Positions 33,673-46,382 of a DNA stretch of 64,000 nt are shown here, one piece after another. The notes under the pieces are model-generated. The model saw nothing but the letters and a program-made list of their open reading frames with translations. It made no database searches and had not been told where the DNA came from. Positions within the stretch are counted from its first letter, which is position 1. The number at the start of each line of letters is the position of its first letter. Source of the stretch: Streptococcus taonis (GTDB lineage: Bacteria > Bacillota > Bacilli > Lactobacillales > Streptococcaceae); assembly GCF_029948085.1 (NCBI RefSeq), contig NZ_JARZZP010000001.1, positions 122,490 through 186,489 of the forward strand, given 5' to 3'. The position numbers and the translations under genes were made by a program.

Positions 33673-35835
33673 TTATCCATTCTCTATAATTTTCCATAGT
33701 TTGAAATCATGGTGAGAAACTTGTTGCTCTACTGGTGGCAACTGCATGTAGTCCCCATAATCTGAAGTGAGAATTTCATGGTAGTGGTTTGGTATCATGA
33801 ATTCCTTACCTTCAAAATTGCCAGTTTCAACATTTTCTAACCATTCGCGTTTCCAAACAGGTTTATTCATATCTTTATAAATAAGGTAGTCTACTTGTTC
33901 ATAATCCTCTACTTTTCTAGATTTTGCTAATTCATCGATTTGAGAAACATACTTATTTGTGTTTGTGAAATAAAAGATCATAACAGAAATATAGCGAATC
34001 ATTGAATTGACTACACTTTTAGTATTCGTAATTCCTTTGAAAGTATAACAACTTAATTGACGTTTTTTAATGATTTTGGTCATTTTATCCTTAAACGCCT
34101 GATCATCTTCATAACCATCTACAGGGAAAATATCTACATAGATCCCCATATTCGAATCAATTCGCACATCCTCCTCGACTAGATAGGTCTGATTATCTTT
34201 GATCTTCATGAAAGGATAAACATAATTGATATTATTTTTATAAGACATGAGTTCATATCGTTCATCTGGATGTGCAATCAGATAATCTTGTAATTTTTCA
34301 TAATCATCTCGAAGCATACAAATATCCATATCGTCGTCCCAAGGAATAAAACCTTTATGACGAACTGCCCCAATTAGACTACCATAAGCTAAGAAATATT
34401 TGGCACCAATTTTCTGACAAACTTCATGAATGTACTCCATAATTCCTAATTCCATTTTTTGAATTTCGGAAATATCTGTTACTTCCTCATAACGGATATT
34501 TTTTTCTTTCAAACAAATCGTTAAACCATAACCAATTACTAACCAGAAAATTATGTTGATAAAATTTGTGGAGTAGATGATCTGACTTTCAAATAATTGA
34601 CCAAATAGAATCCCAAAAAATAGAATTATAATTAATTTTTCATCATTTTTCTTAGTCACAACTAAATAAGTTATAAAACGTAAACTTACATAAGCGATTA
34701 TGAGTATGAAAGAAATGAGTCCTAATAATCCAGAACTTACAAAAATTGTAATCAATATATTATGGAAATTACCACCAATTAGTGAATTTTGAATTTCAAA
34801 TTTGCTAAAGTACTCTGTATAATAATCAGTGACGTTTCGAACACCATATCCAAATAATGGTTTTGCACTTCCCATTTTAATAGCATTTTCCCAAATATAA
34901 GTACGTCCGCTTGGAGTTGTTTCGATTAGGTGAAGTTCACCATTTTTCTTAGCTACGTCCGAATCTGTCTCAGAATAAGACTCACCTTTATTTAAGTCAA
35001 TGACTGTTGCCTTAGCAGCTAAAATATATACTGAAGTTACATAACTAATACCAATATTGCTAGCTACAATTAAGGTACCAGCAACCAGAAATGTGAGACA
35101 TTTTTTCAGTAGATTTCCTCTGGCAATAAAAAGCGAATAAAATCCCAGCATTAAAACGGCTGATAATAAGGCACCTCTACTTTGCATAGCCGCAAAATTT
35201 AGAAATTGAATTACATTATTTATCTTCAGATAAATCGAGTACTTACTTCCTTTGTGGATGAGATACAAAGCAAAAACAATACTAATATAAGAAAAAATAG
35301 CACTTGCATTTGGGTTAACAACTCCCCATAAACGACCATTCATAACACCATAATAATAGGAGTGTTCTCCAATTTTAAATAATATTAAAATTCTAAATAT
35401 TAAAAGAACAAAGGCAAATATAGCAGAGAAAAAAGAAACAAATTGAACCGTTCCAGCAATCAAGCGAATTAACTTCTTAAGATATTCTGAATTCACCATA
35501 GTAAATAGCAAAATGTAGGCTATCATAAAGAAGATTTCAATCATATTCCCAAGCAAGTGACCCGAACGATTAACCACTGTTGCTACTAGATGACTACCTG
35601 CTAAGAGTCCAAATAAACCTAGATATTTCTTATCAATTTCTATTCGTTTCCAATTTAAAAATAAGGTTAAACAAATACAAAGAACAACAATTGCTGATAA
35701 TCCTTTATAAATAGGACTTGTTACTTTATACACTAGGGAACTCATGCTTAAAATCGAAATAAAAACAAATAGATATGAAATCCAAAATTTTGATTTTTCA
35801 AAGCATTCATTCGTTTTTGAAAAATTCATCTTCAA
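33673..35835 (-). CDS. Fusion of a Wzy/O-antigen-ligase-type membrane protein and a LicD domain
   Basis: The first 440 residues form a membrane protein with about ten to twelve helices and a large extracellular loop (about 270-340). It resembles O-antigen polymerase or ligase (Wzy/WaaL) and corresponds in position to the teichoic-acid polymerase of the pneumococcal lic3 locus. From about 445 a complete LicD domain follows, with YGSLIGAVRHKGFIPWDDDMDI and a C-terminal DYGDYMQLPPVEQQVS. The two are continuous in one 720-aa frame. The LicD part would lie in the cytoplasm after the last helix. It could couple chain assembly with phosphocholine transfer. The gene is flanked by a GT2 gene (16 bases away) and a second licD. 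Confidence 0.85.
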   Translation of the reverse strand: MKMNFSKTNECFEKSKFWISYLFVFISILSMSSLVYKVTSPIYKGLSAIVVLCICLTLFLNWKRIEIDKKYLGLFGLLAGSHLVATVVNRSGHLLGNMIEIFFMIAYILLFTMVNSEYLKKLIRLIAGTVQFVSFFSAIFAFVLLIFRILILFKIGEHSYYYGVMNGRLWGVVNPNASAIFSYISIVFALYLIHKGSKYSIYLKINNVIQFLNFAAMQSRGALLSAVLMLGFYSLFIARGNLLKKCLTFLVAGTLIVASNIGISYVTSVYILAAKATVIDLNKGESYSETDSDVAKKNGELHLIETTPSGRTYIWENAIKMGSAKPLFGYGVRNVTDYYTEYFSKFEIQNSLIGGNFHNILITIFVSSGLLGLISFILIIAYVSLRFITYLVVTKKNDEKLIIILFFGILFGQLFESQIIYSTNFINIIFWLVIGYGLTICLKEKNIRYEEVTDISEIQKMELGIMEYIHEVCQKIGAKYFLAYGSLIGAVRHKGFIPWDDDMDICMLRDDYEKLQDYLIAHPDERYELMSYKNNINYVYPFMKIKDNQTYLVEEDVRIDSNMGIYVDIFPVDGYEDDQAFKDKMTKIIKKRQLSCYTFKGITNTKSVVNSMIRYISVMIFYFTNTNKYVSQIDELAKSRKVEDYEQVDYLIYKDMNKPVWKREWLENVETGNFEGKEFMIPNHYHEILTSDYGDYMQLPPVEQQVSHHDFKLWKIIENG

Positions 35836-35850
35836 CTCCTTTAAATGACA

Positions 35851-36822
35851 TTATTGATTTAAGCCGACGATTTGTCTATAGATCCATGGAGAAACAAGGA
35901 GGGACAAAACGGCTATTTTTCGAAAATTAGTAAAATAAGGATCTTTTAATATCTCAGATAAATGTTTAATAATCCACTTTCTCAACTTAATTTTTTCTGT
36001 TGGATATTGACTTGAATCTGTAAAGATTATTTTATCGTACACTGTGATATATGACCAACATTCTCTATTCACTAATTCAGTTTTTAGTTTTGGAAATATT
36101 TGAAAAACTTCAAAAATAATAATTTTATAGACCTCTATGGTATCAAATACATGATCGTTGACAGAAGTTGTTGCACTTCCCTGACGATGATCATAATAAT
36201 AGATTGGTTTATCAACAAATACACTAGTACATCTGGTTTTTAGTAAGACTTCTGTTAAAAATAAAGCATCTTCAGCCAAATGATAGTCTGTATTGAATGT
36301 AAAACTTGAAACAATCTCTCTTTTAAATAATTTTGCAACAGGGAAAAAAGAAGTTCTAGTTGTCGTCAATAATTCTCTCATCGTCTGCTCTGTCGACCAT
36401 TTCTCTTCTTTTCCTGAAAAATTCGGTAATTCTGTAATTTGACCATTTTTTATATGATGGAGACGTGCTATACTAACCCCTATAGACTCGTCACTGTCAA
36501 CTACACTTATTAAAGTTTCCAAGTAATCTGGTGTAATAAAATCATCACTATCAATAAAAGTAATCCATTCTCCTCTTGAATGTTGAATACCTATATTTCT
36601 AGCATTCGAGACTCCTGCATTCTTAATATGAAAAACTTTGATATTTTCATTTTTAGATGCCAACTGATCGCACAAGGCACCACTCTGATCTGTCGAACCA
36701 TCATCAATAAGAAGCAATTCAAAATTGGTATAAGTCTGCTTTAAGATTGACTCAACACATCGTTCCAAATAAGCTTCTACATTATAGACTGGAACAATAA
36801 CGCTAATTTTTTCTTTCATCAT
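35851..36822 (-). CDS. Family 2 glycosyltransferase
   Basis: The 323-aa protein starts with a GT-A fold typical of family 2: ISVIVPVYNVEAYLERCVESIL, LLLIDDGSTDQSG, then the metal-binding site FIDSDDFITPDY (about 90-101). The acceptor side is variable (about 150-323). It probably adds a sugar to the teichoic-acid repeat at the inner face of the membrane. The ATG overlaps the end of the licD gene by four bases. Donor and acceptor sugars cannot be told. Confidence 0.9.
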   Translation of the reverse strand: MMKEKISVIVPVYNVEAYLERCVESILKQTYTNFELLLIDDGSTDQSGALCDQLASKNENIKVFHIKNAGVSNARNIGIQHSRGEWITFIDSDDFITPDYLETLISVVDSDESIGVSIARLHHIKNGQITELPNFSGKEEKWSTEQTMRELLTTTRTSFFPVAKLFKREIVSSFTFNTDYHLAEDALFLTEVLLKTRCTSVFVDKPIYYYDHRQGSATTSVNDHVFDTIEVYKIIIFEVFQIFPKLKTELVNRECWSYITVYDKIIFTDSSQYPTEKIKLRKWIIKHLSEILKDPYFTNFRKIAVLSLLVSPWIYRQIVGLNQ

Positions 36823-37655
36823 GCTCCATATTCTCCCTTATATTCAGTGTAACTCTTATCCATATCTGCTATAAGGGCATCGTGGTGAGGCACTTGCTTG
36901 TCTGCCGGCGGTGGTGTCATGTAGTCACCAAAAGCTGTGCTGAGATAGGCATCATAACCAACTGGAATAGGCATTTCTGTTCCTTCGAATGGTAGGAAAA
37001 TATTATCTTCAAATGCTTGAATTGGATATTTCTTTTTCATGTATCCTGGACCTGAGCATAATTCCGTGATGCCATCACTTTCTGCTAGACCATACTTGGT
37101 CATTTCTTTCTCAGCTTTTTTCCAGATACGATAACGAAGGGATTTAGGAGTTAATCCTAATAAAATAGTGCTGCCCCATTTCATGAGGGCTCCATGTTTT
37201 TCTGGAATGGTTTGTGCACAGAAGAGGGAATAAATCAAAGCCCAACGTACTTGTTTCTTACGTTCAGCTGGATTTTTAGGGTAGTAGTCCAAGGGAAGAA
37301 CATCCAGAGCCAAGCCGTGTGGGAGGTCCAAATCTTGTTGGTAAGGCTTGATGCAAGTTGTTTCCTTGTCTCGAATAGTGATAAAGAGGTTGCGGTCAAC
37401 AAAGTCTCTATCACTTTTTGATAGGAAGTAACGCTTATCCGCATAACGAGGCCATAGCTCTGCTAATTTTTCATAATCCTTGCGAGGCATAAAGAAGTCT
37501 AAATCATCATCCCAAGGAATAAAACCTTTATTTCGTAGAGCTCCAATAGCTCCTCCACCACACAAATAACAGAGTAAATCGTGTTCTTTACAAAAGGCGA
37601 CAAAATATTCAGCCATCTCTAAGCTACGAGTTTGAATTGCCTTTAAATCACTCAT
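36819..37655 (-). CDS. licD3: LicD-family phosphotransferase (LicD3 position)
   Basis: The 278-aa protein has the LicD signature CYLCGGGAIGALRNKGFIPWDDDLDFFM with the catalytic DDLD (about 51-54), and ends GDYMTPPPADKQVPHHDA. The place next to psr and the shikimate genes corresponds to licD3 of the pneumococcal lic3 locus, which I recall from published work on teichoic acid. It is the first gene of a five-gene run that ends with the esterase. TATAAT on the minus strand (37693-37698) and GGAGAGGAAGAG precede it. It probably adds phosphocholine to a teichoic-acid sugar. Confidence 0.85.
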   Translation of the reverse strand: MSDLKAIQTRSLEMAEYFVAFCKEHDLLCYLCGGGAIGALRNKGFIPWDDDLDFFMPRKDYEKLAELWPRYADKRYFLSKSDRDFVDRNLFITIRDKETTCIKPYQQDLDLPHGLALDVLPLDYYPKNPAERKKQVRWALIYSLFCAQTIPEKHGALMKWGSTILLGLTPKSLRYRIWKKAEKEMTKYGLAESDGITELCSGPGYMKKKYPIQAFEDNIFLPFEGTEMPIPVGYDAYLSTAFGDYMTPPPADKQVPHHDALIADMDKSYTEYKGEYGA

Positions 37656-37692
37656 CTTATTCTCTTCCTCTCCTGATAGAATACATCATTCT

Positions 37693-37698
37693 ATTATA
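37693..37698 (-). promoter_or_regulatory. -10 box of the lic3-like operon
   Basis: TATAAT, preceded by TATGG (extended -10), stands about 40 bases before the licD3 start on the minus strand. No clear -35 is seen. Confidence 0.55.
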
Positions 37699-37734
37699 CC
37701 ATAAAAACAGTTTATAAATCCATCTAACCATGTG

Positions 37735-37785
37735 AAAAATCAAAGCCCGAGACACCTGTTGCCATAGGTATACCAAGCTCTGATT
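37735..37785 (-). terminator. Terminator after psr
   Basis: On the minus strand AATCAGAGCTTGG and the complementary CGGGCTTTGATT form an interrupted stem with inner ACCT/AGGT pairing, followed by TTTTTC. It separates the shikimate-psr operon from the lic3-like operon. Confidence 0.7.
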
Positions 37786-37798
37786 CGTTTTTTTCAGT

Positions 37799-39118
37799 CT
37801 ACCTAAATCCCATCTGGGCCAGTTTATTTTGGTAAGCTTTTTGGTCCACTCGAAGGGATTGACCACCGTATACGTCAAAGTCGTCTACCCAGTCTCCAAG
37901 TTCTGGAACTGTCAATCTTTCAATACCATTCTGACCTCCTTCAAGGACTGATAAGCCATTGGTCAATAAGAAAGTATATGGAAGGTTTGTAGAGGTCATG
38001 GCAAATACTTTTCCTAGTGCTTCTGAGCCCGTGAAAAGTTTTGTCGGATCTTTAATCTGCTGCAAGACAGCTGTCATGACCTGCTGTTGTCGACGAGTAC
38101 GGCCATAGTCCCCCTCATCATCATCACGGAAACGTGCATAGTTGAGAAGAGTCGAACCATTCATCTGTTGTTTCCCAGCTCGAATGGTTTGAGTCGGTGA
38201 CTCAGTTTCCGTTGCGTGCAAGTCATCTCCTACAGTCGCTTCTGTCACTGGGACCCCGTTTAGAGTTGAAAACTGAGCATCAATGGTCACACCATCAGGG
38301 AAAAGCGTATCAATGGCTGTCGCAAAGGCTTGGAAATCGACAAGGGCATAATATTTGATGTCTAGATCAAAATTATCCTTGAGGACCTTGCGGACCATTT
38401 CGGCTCCTTGTTTACCTTCTTGTTCCCCTAATTCGTAGGCTAAGTTTAATTTATGGTCGGTCTGTTTTTGACCATTGATGACTTGGCTATATCCATCAAT
38501 ATAGACCAAGTTATCACGCATAAAGCTAACGAGCTTCAATTTTTTATCTTTGCCACTTACATTCAGAACCATAATGGAATCTGTCCGTGTTTCTGCACTA
38601 TTCTGTCCAATACGGCCGTCTGTTCCTAAAATAAGAATATTAACCCCATCACGCGTATCTTGTCCATTAAAAACCTCAACCTGAGCAGCTTTGGCATCTT
38701 TGGGACCATTTGAGCTATTAGGATTCGCCGATTGGAATCCCTTTAAGAACATGACGATCATTCCAATTGCTACACAAAGGAATAACATCCCTAACCAAGC
38801 AAATAAGCGTTTAAAACGAAAACCTCTTTTTTTCTTTGACTTCTTAGCTTTTGGAACCTTCGTTTCCAGTTGAGCTCCACCACTACGGCGGCTAGAACGG
38901 CTACGATTAGCATAGGTTGGTAGGTCGATACCAGAGTCTGAAAGAAGTTGTTCTTTGGCTTCTGGATTGAAAACTTCCTCTGTACCTTTTTGACCTTCTA
39001 ACTTAGCATGTAAAAAGTCAAATTCCCTCTTTTCTTTCTCATTCAAATAATGAATATTTTTCAAAAGATAGTCATATCTCAGTTTTTCATGGTGTGTCAA
39101 AGGATTCTCTCTAGTCAT
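37799..39118 (-). CDS. psr: LytR-CpsA-Psr (LCP) family protein Psr
   Basis: LCP proteins attach teichoic acid or capsule to peptidoglycan at the outer membrane face. The 439-aa protein has a cytoplasmic N-terminal region of about 100 residues, one membrane helix (about 105-126, WLGMLFLCVAIGMIVMFL) and the extracellular LCP domain (about 150-400). Polyprenyl-phosphate site residues are visible in DSIMVLNVSGKDKKLKLVSFMRD and RFRDDDEGDYGRTRRQQQVM. It overlaps pheA by 4 bases and ends the shikimate operon, as psr does in pneumococcus. The adjacent teichoic-acid locus makes a matching role plausible. Confidence 0.93.
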   Translation of the reverse strand: MTRENPLTHHEKLRYDYLLKNIHYLNEKEKREFDFLHAKLEGQKGTEEVFNPEAKEQLLSDSGIDLPTYANRSRSSRRSGGAQLETKVPKAKKSKKKRGFRFKRLFAWLGMLFLCVAIGMIVMFLKGFQSANPNSSNGPKDAKAAQVEVFNGQDTRDGVNILILGTDGRIGQNSAETRTDSIMVLNVSGKDKKLKLVSFMRDNLVYIDGYSQVINGQKQTDHKLNLAYELGEQEGKQGAEMVRKVLKDNFDLDIKYYALVDFQAFATAIDTLFPDGVTIDAQFSTLNGVPVTEATVGDDLHATETESPTQTIRAGKQQMNGSTLLNYARFRDDDEGDYGRTRRQQQVMTAVLQQIKDPTKLFTGSEALGKVFAMTSTNLPYTFLLTNGLSVLEGGQNGIERLTVPELGDWVDDFDVYGGQSLRVDQKAYQNKLAQMGFR

Positions 39119-39959
39119 TCCTTCTCCTTTCCTTTATCCTGTATGGTATAGATAGGATAAGCACCTAGTACTTTATACTGGATTCCAATCGTTTCTAATT
39201 CTTTTTGAGCAAAGTGGACCAGTTCTTTATCTCTATAGTTAACATCAATGATAAAGAAGTATTCTCCAAGTGCAGTTTTAAGGGGACGACTTTCTATCTT
39301 GGTTAAGTCAATCCCTCGCCAAGCAAAGGTCGAGAGTGCCTTGTAAAGTGCACCAGGTAAATTATCTGGCAAGGTCAAAGCTAGACTCATCTTTTCAGAA
39401 CCTGGACTCAAGGGGATTTGTGGTAATTTAGTTCCCAAAACCCAAAAACGAGTAAAATTGGCTTCCATTTCTTGAATATCTTGAGCGATGAGTTCTAAAC
39501 CATATTCCTCTGCAGAACTTCTTGGGGCAATTGCCGCAAATGGTTGATCAGGATGCTCAGAAACATAGCGCGCAGCGTAGGCTGTACTGGCAGTGACTTC
39601 TAGTTGCGCATCTGGATAATGCTCGTCAATAAATTTCTTCCCTTGTGCTAATGCCTGTGGGTGAGAAAAGATTTTCTCAATTTTAGATTGCCCTGGCACT
39701 GCCATCAATTGTTGGTGGATTGGCTGAACAATCTCTGCCACAGCTTGAATGCGAGCCTGATGGAAAAGATAGTCTAGTGTCTCATGAACACTACCTTCAA
39801 TGGAATTTTCAACTGGCACTACTGAATAGTCTACCAATCCCTGTTCATAGACCTTAATAACGTCTGTAATATTTGAAAATGGCTCCAGTTCCTCATGAGG
39901 AAAAGCCGTTTGCACCACATGGTGCGAAAAAGATCCTTTGGGACCTAGATAGGCAATTT

Positions 39960-39963
<4 letters not shown>
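39115..39963 (-). CDS. pheA: Prephenate dehydratase
   Basis: Converts prephenate to phenylpyruvate on the route to phenylalanine. The 282-aa monofunctional enzyme has the catalytic part from MKIAYLGPKGSFSHH (with VPVENSIEGSVHETLDYL and the conserved TRFWVLG) and a C-terminal ACT domain carrying the ESRPLK phenylalanine-binding motif (about 215-220). No chorismate mutase domain is fused. It overlaps aroK and psr by 4 bases each, so it is tightly coupled in the operon. Confidence 0.96.
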
Positions 39964-42140
<2,177 letters not shown>

Positions 42141-42151
42141 AATTGTCCTCC

Positions 42152-43255
42152 TTATTTAATAACGACTGTGTAATTTGTATTTTCTGTAATGACTTGCTCA
42201 GCACGTTTTAAATCCTGAGCATTCTTAAAGGAAATTTGCAGAATCCCGTGAACATCCTCACGATTTTCCTCATTGATATGGATATTGACCAAAGAAGTTC
42301 CACGTAGCAATTCCAAGATGCGTAAAATCACATCTTCCTCATCGGGAACATCTACATAAAGGTCAAATGAGCTATCTACTCCTCCGCGTTTATGGATTTC
42401 CATAGCCTGACGTTGCTCACGCGCTTGATTGAAAAAATTCCAGATTTGGTTTTCATCACCCTTACTGATAGCTTGTCCAATCTCGTCCAAACGGCCCCTG
42501 AAGTCCTCGATGCGTTCAACAATGGTCTCTCGATTGGATAAGAGAATAGAAGTCCACATACCTGGCTCGCTTTCAGCAATCCGAGTCATATCACGAAAAC
42601 CACCTGCCGCAAAGCGTCGTGCCATCTCATGTTCTTCAGCATAACTAGCAGTTTGTTCCATTAAACCTGATGCCAAGATATGAGGAAAATGGCTAATCTG
42701 AGAAGTCACTCGGTCATGCTCTTCAGCATCGATTTCAATGAAACGAGCGTGCAGACCTGACAGCAAGTCCTTCATTTCTTCAAGCGTGTCAGGACTAGTT
42801 AAACTTGATGGCGTAAAGATATAGTAGGCATTTTCAAAAAGATTAACATCGACAGAAGCCGCTCCTGTCTTATGACTACCTGCCATAGGATGAGCCCCTA
42901 CAAAGCGAACAGGCTTATCTGCAAAACAGTTCTCAGCTGTAACCACGATAGCTGACTTGGTCGATCCAGCATCAGAAATAATGACACCTTCTTTTAGTTC
43001 CAAAGTTGCCAATTCTTGTAAAAAAGCAATGGTTTGCTTGATTGGCAGGGTAAGAATGATGACGTCTGCAAGTGGAGCAAAACTGGCAAAATCATCCGTC
43101 GCACGGTCAATCATTCCTCTCTCCAAGGCAATATCTCTAGACGTTTGACTACGATTGTATCCTAAAATTTCATAATCAGGATGATCCCGCTTGATTCCGA
43201 GTGCCATGGAAGCACCAATCAAACCCAATCCTGCGATATAGATGGTTTTAGCCAT
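42152..43255 (-). CDS. tyrA: Prephenate dehydrogenase
   Basis: Oxidatively decarboxylates prephenate to 4-hydroxyphenylpyruvate on the tyrosine route. The 367-aa protein has an N-terminal NAD-binding fold ([19 protein letters not shown]), the catalytic-domain [13 protein letters not shown] and [15 protein letters not shown] with conserved His residues, and a C-terminal ACT domain (about 290-367, [22 protein letters not shown]). It lies 9 bases after aroC. Confidence 0.96.
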   Translation of the reverse strand: MAKTIYIAGLGLIGASMALGIKRDHPDYEILGYNRSQTSRDIALERGMIDRATDDFASFAPLADVIILTLPIKQTIAFLQELATLELKEGVIISDAGSTKSAIVVTAENCFADKPVRFVGAHPMAGSHKTGAASVDVNLFENAYYIFTPSSLTSPDTLEEMKDLLSGLHARFIEIDAEEHDRVTSQISHFPHILASGLMEQTASYAEEHEMARRFAAGGFRDMTRIAESEPGMWTSILLSNRETIVERIEDFRGRLDEIGQAISKGDENQIWNFFNQAREQRQAMEIHKRGGVDSSFDLYVDVPDEEDVILRILELLRGTSLVNIHINEENREDVHGILQISFKNAQDLKRAEQVITENTNYTVVIK

Positions 43256-43264
43256 AAGAACTCC

Positions 43265-44431
43265 TTAATAATTCTTTGTATACTCCCGATGTTTAGCAAC
43301 AGCTTCTTTTAATTCTTCCAGATTATCAGAGGAGAATTTCTCAAGGATTTCTTGAGCCAAAACTGTTGCTACGACTGCTTCCATAACGACACCTGCCGCT
43401 GGAAGAGCAGTTGGATCACTTCTCTCTACTGTTGCTTTATAAGGCTCATGGGTTTCAATATCAACGCTCATCAATGGTTTATAAAGAGTCGGAATTGGTT
43501 TCATAACCCCACGAACAATAATCGGTTGACCATTGGTCATACCACCTTCGAAACCTCCAAGATTATTAGTCCGACGAGTATAGCCATCTTCTGGTGACCA
43601 GAGAATTTCATCCATGACTTGGCTACCCTTGAGATAACCTGCTTTAAAACCAAGTCCAAACTCCACACCCTTAAAGGCATTGATGGAGACAACTGCTTGA
43701 GCTAATCTTGCATCTAGTTTGCGATCCCATTGGACATAGGAACCAAGACCAACCGGAACACCACCGACAACAGTTTCAACAACACCACCGATGGTATCTC
43801 CATCACGTTTAATCTGATCAATATAATCCTTGATTTCCTGCTCACGTTCTTGATTGACGATAGAAACTTCTGACTGGGCAGCTAGTTTTTTAATCTCTGC
43901 GACTGTTAAGTTTTCTGGAACATCGATTTCCTTGCCACCAAAGACAACAACATGGTTGGCAATTTCAATATCAAGCTCAGCCAATAGACGCTTGGCAACA
44001 GCCCCAACTGCTACTCGCATAGTCGTTTCACGGGCAGATGAACGTTCCAAGGAATTTCTCAAATCATCAAAGCGGTATTTGATACCTCCTACCAAGTCAG
44101 CGTGACCTGGACGAGGATGAGTGATTTTTCGTTTACTTTTAAGTTTGTCTTCAATATCCTCTGCAGACATGATATCAAGCCACTTTTGATGGTCTTTGTT
44201 AATGACATCCATGGTAATGGGAGCCCCTGTCGTCTTCCCGTGGCGAACACCAGAAGTAAAGACAACTTGGTCACTTTCAATCTTCATACGACCACCACGG
44301 CCGTAACCACCTTGGCGACGTTTGAGATCCTCATTGATATCCTCAGCAATCAAAGGAAGGCCTGCTGGAATTCCTTCAATAATTGCTGTCAGACGAGGAC
44401 CGTGTGATTCTCCTGCTGTTAAATATCTCAT
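43265..44431 (-). CDS. aroC: Chorismate synthase
   Basis: Converts EPSP to chorismate; needs reduced flavin. The 388-aa protein has the three family signatures: [19 protein letters not shown] at the N terminus, the [18 protein letters not shown] stretch (about 130) and the [15 protein letters not shown] segment with conserved His/Arg. It follows aroB after 9 bases and precedes tyrA. The order aroB-aroC-tyrA is that of pneumococcus. Confidence 0.97.
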   Translation of the reverse strand: MRYLTAGESHGPRLTAIIEGIPAGLPLIAEDINEDLKRRQGGYGRGGRMKIESDQVVFTSGVRHGKTTGAPITMDVINKDHQKWLDIMSAEDIEDKLKSKRKITHPRPGHADLVGGIKYRFDDLRNSLERSSARETTMRVAVGAVAKRLLAELDIEIANHVVVFGGKEIDVPENLTVAEIKKLAAQSEVSIVNQEREQEIKDYIDQIKRDGDTIGGVVETVVGGVPVGLGSYVQWDRKLDARLAQAVVSINAFKGVEFGLGFKAGYLKGSQVMDEILWSPEDGYTRRTNNLGGFEGGMTNGQPIIVRGVMKPIPTLYKPLMSVDIETHEPYKATVERSDPTALPAAGVVMEAVVATVLAQEILEKFSSDNLEELKEAVAKHREYTKNY

Positions 44432-44440
44432 ACATTCTCC

Positions 44441-45508
44441 TTATTTTACTAGGTAATCTTTCATTTCTTCGAGAGAAACTGGGTGAATCCTTGCTGAACC
44501 AAGTTCTGGTACCAGGACTAATTTCATGGTGTTGCCACGTGCTTTTTTGTCATGAGTCAAGGCCTGATAAAGCTTATCAACATCCCAGTTTTCATAATCC
44601 ACAGGAAGCCCAAATTTCTGACACATTTCTCGGATAGACTGAGTGATTCCAGCTGGCATAAGTCCTTTTTGTTCGGCTACTTTAGAGACCTGAACCATTC
44701 CCATCGCTACTGCCTCACCATGCATGACACGTCCATAACCAGCAGTTGCTTCGATAGCATGGCCGATTGTATGACCAAAGTTGAGATACAAACGAATGCC
44801 ATTGTCCAATTCGTCCTCAACTACCATCTTACGCTTGACCTGGCAAGAATGCTCAATCAAACTTTCTGAATGCTCCAAAATACTCTCTACAGAACCATCC
44901 ATTTCAGATAACAAGTCCCAGAGTTCTGGATCTTCAATTAAGCCATACTTGATGACTTCACCCATTCCTTCAATCAACTCTCGTTTACCTAGGGTTTCAA
45001 GAACCGTTGGGTCAATCAAAACACCATCAGGCTGGGCAAAAGTTCCTACCATATTCTTAGCAAAAGGAGTATTCACTCCTGTCTTACCACCGATTGAAGA
45101 GTCGACTTGAGCAGTCAAACTGGTCGGAATTTGAACAAAGTGAATCCCTCGCATATAGGTTGAGGCTACAAAGCCAGCCAAATCACCAACGACACCACCA
45201 CCTAAAGCTACGATGCCGTCACTGCGAGTCAAGTCTTGCTTAACTAGAAATTCATAAGCCTTTTGAACTGTGGTTAGATTTTTTCGCTCTTCACCCTCTA
45301 GAAAGTCAAAAACTGCCACTTGAAAACCAGCATCCTCTAGGCTCAATTTAACTTTTTCTGCATAGAGAGAAGCCACATGGTTATCGGTAATGATAACGAC
45401 TTTTTGCGGTTGCCAAAGTTCCCGCAACCATTTTCCTGCTTGAGACAGGCATCCTTTTTCAATCTGAATATCATAAGGATGGTGGGGAAGGTCTATTCTG
45501 ATTTTCAT
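44441..45508 (-). CDS. aroB: 3-dehydroquinate synthase
   Basis: Makes dehydroquinate from DAHP; NAD- and zinc-dependent. The 355-aa protein shows [22 protein letters not shown], the [13 protein letters not shown] loop, GMGEVIKYG, and the metal ligands in [12 protein letters not shown] and [10 protein letters not shown]. It is between aroE and aroC, 16 and 9 bases away. The gene for DAHP synthase itself is not in the window. Confidence 0.97.
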   Translation of the reverse strand: MKIRIDLPHHPYDIQIEKGCLSQAGKWLRELWQPQKVVIITDNHVASLYAEKVKLSLEDAGFQVAVFDFLEGEERKNLTTVQKAYEFLVKQDLTRSDGIVALGGGVVGDLAGFVASTYMRGIHFVQIPTSLTAQVDSSIGGKTGVNTPFAKNMVGTFAQPDGVLIDPTVLETLGKRELIEGMGEVIKYGLIEDPELWDLLSEMDGSVESILEHSESLIEHSCQVKRKMVVEDELDNGIRLYLNFGHTIGHAIEATAGYGRVMHGEAVAMGMVQVSKVAEQKGLMPAGITQSIREMCQKFGLPVDYENWDVDKLYQALTHDKKARGNTMKLVLVPELGSARIHPVSLEEMKDYLVK

Positions 45509-45524
45509 AGCAGTTCTCCTTTTT

Positions 45525-46382
45525 TCATTTTTGATACTTTTGTTTTAGTAATTCCCAGATTTGATCGGTTGGCATTTCCTTACCTGTCCATAACTGAAAA
45601 GCTTTCGCAGCTTGGTAAAGCAACATGCCTAGGCCATTAACAGCGTGATTGCCCTGGTTTCTTGCCCACTTTAAAAATGGTGTCTCAAAGGGTTGATAAA
45701 TCACATCAGCTACCAAAAGCTTCTCTGGTAAAAGGACACTTGCTGGGATTGGCAGAGATACTCCATCCATACCAACACTAGTCGCATTTACCAGTAAATC
45801 CGAATCAGTTATCCTTGCTTGCAGTTCAGAAACATCTTCTAAAGCAAATAAATCTGCTTTAAACCCTGTTTCATTTTGCAGTTTTTCTAAGTAAGGTCTT
45901 GTTTTTTCTATTGAAGCCGAACGTACAAAGACAGAAACCTGACTGACTCCATCCAAGATTGCCTGCGCCAAAATTGCCTTGGCTGCACCGCCTGCTCCTA
46001 ACAATACCATTCTTTTCCCAGATATTTTAAAAGAAGGCAAGCTCTTAAAGAATCCCTTGCCATCTGTGTTATATCCAATTAAAGTTCCCTCTCGATTCAC
46101 CACTGTATTGACAGCACCAATCAAACGAGCTTCTTCACTCAATTGATCCAAATAAGGAATCACCTGTTCCTTGTAGGGCATAGAAAGATTGATTCCAAAC
46201 ATCTGGTAACGACGAATGTTGGCAACTGTTTCTGCCAAGTCAGTTCCTTCTACCTCCCAAGCAAGATAAACCCCATTGGTATTGGTTGCCTCAAAAGCTT
46301 GATTGTGAATGAAGGGTGAAATGGAGTGTTTGATAGGATTGGCGACTACAGCTGCTAAACGTGTGTAGCCATCAATCTTCAT
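45525..46382 (-). CDS. aroE: Shikimate dehydrogenase
   Basis: Reduces dehydroshikimate to shikimate with NADPH. The 285-aa protein has the substrate part ([26 protein letters not shown] with the catalytic Lys) and the NADP-binding domain ([14 protein letters not shown], about 128-141). The ATG overlaps the end of aroD by 11 bases, so translation is coupled. Aromatic synthesis from dehydroquinate on is thus covered in this cluster. Confidence 0.96.
   Translation of the reverse strand: MKIDGYTRLAAVVANPIKHSISPFIHNQAFEATNTNGVYLAWEVEGTDLAETVANIRRYQMFGINLSMPYKEQVIPYLDQLSEEARLIGAVNTVVNREGTLIGYNTDGKGFFKSLPSFKISGKRMVLLGAGGAAKAILAQAILDGVSQVSVFVRSASIEKTRPYLEKLQNETGFKADLFALEDVSELQARITDSDLLVNATSVGMDGVSLPIPASVLLPEKLLVADVIYQPFETPFLKWARNQGNHAVNGLGMLLYQAAKAFQLWTGKEMPTDQIWELLKQKYQK

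Noticed and set aside
37657-37878. 73-codon frame between psr and licD3
   Set aside because: It runs through the psr end, the terminator and the promoter; no ribosome site.
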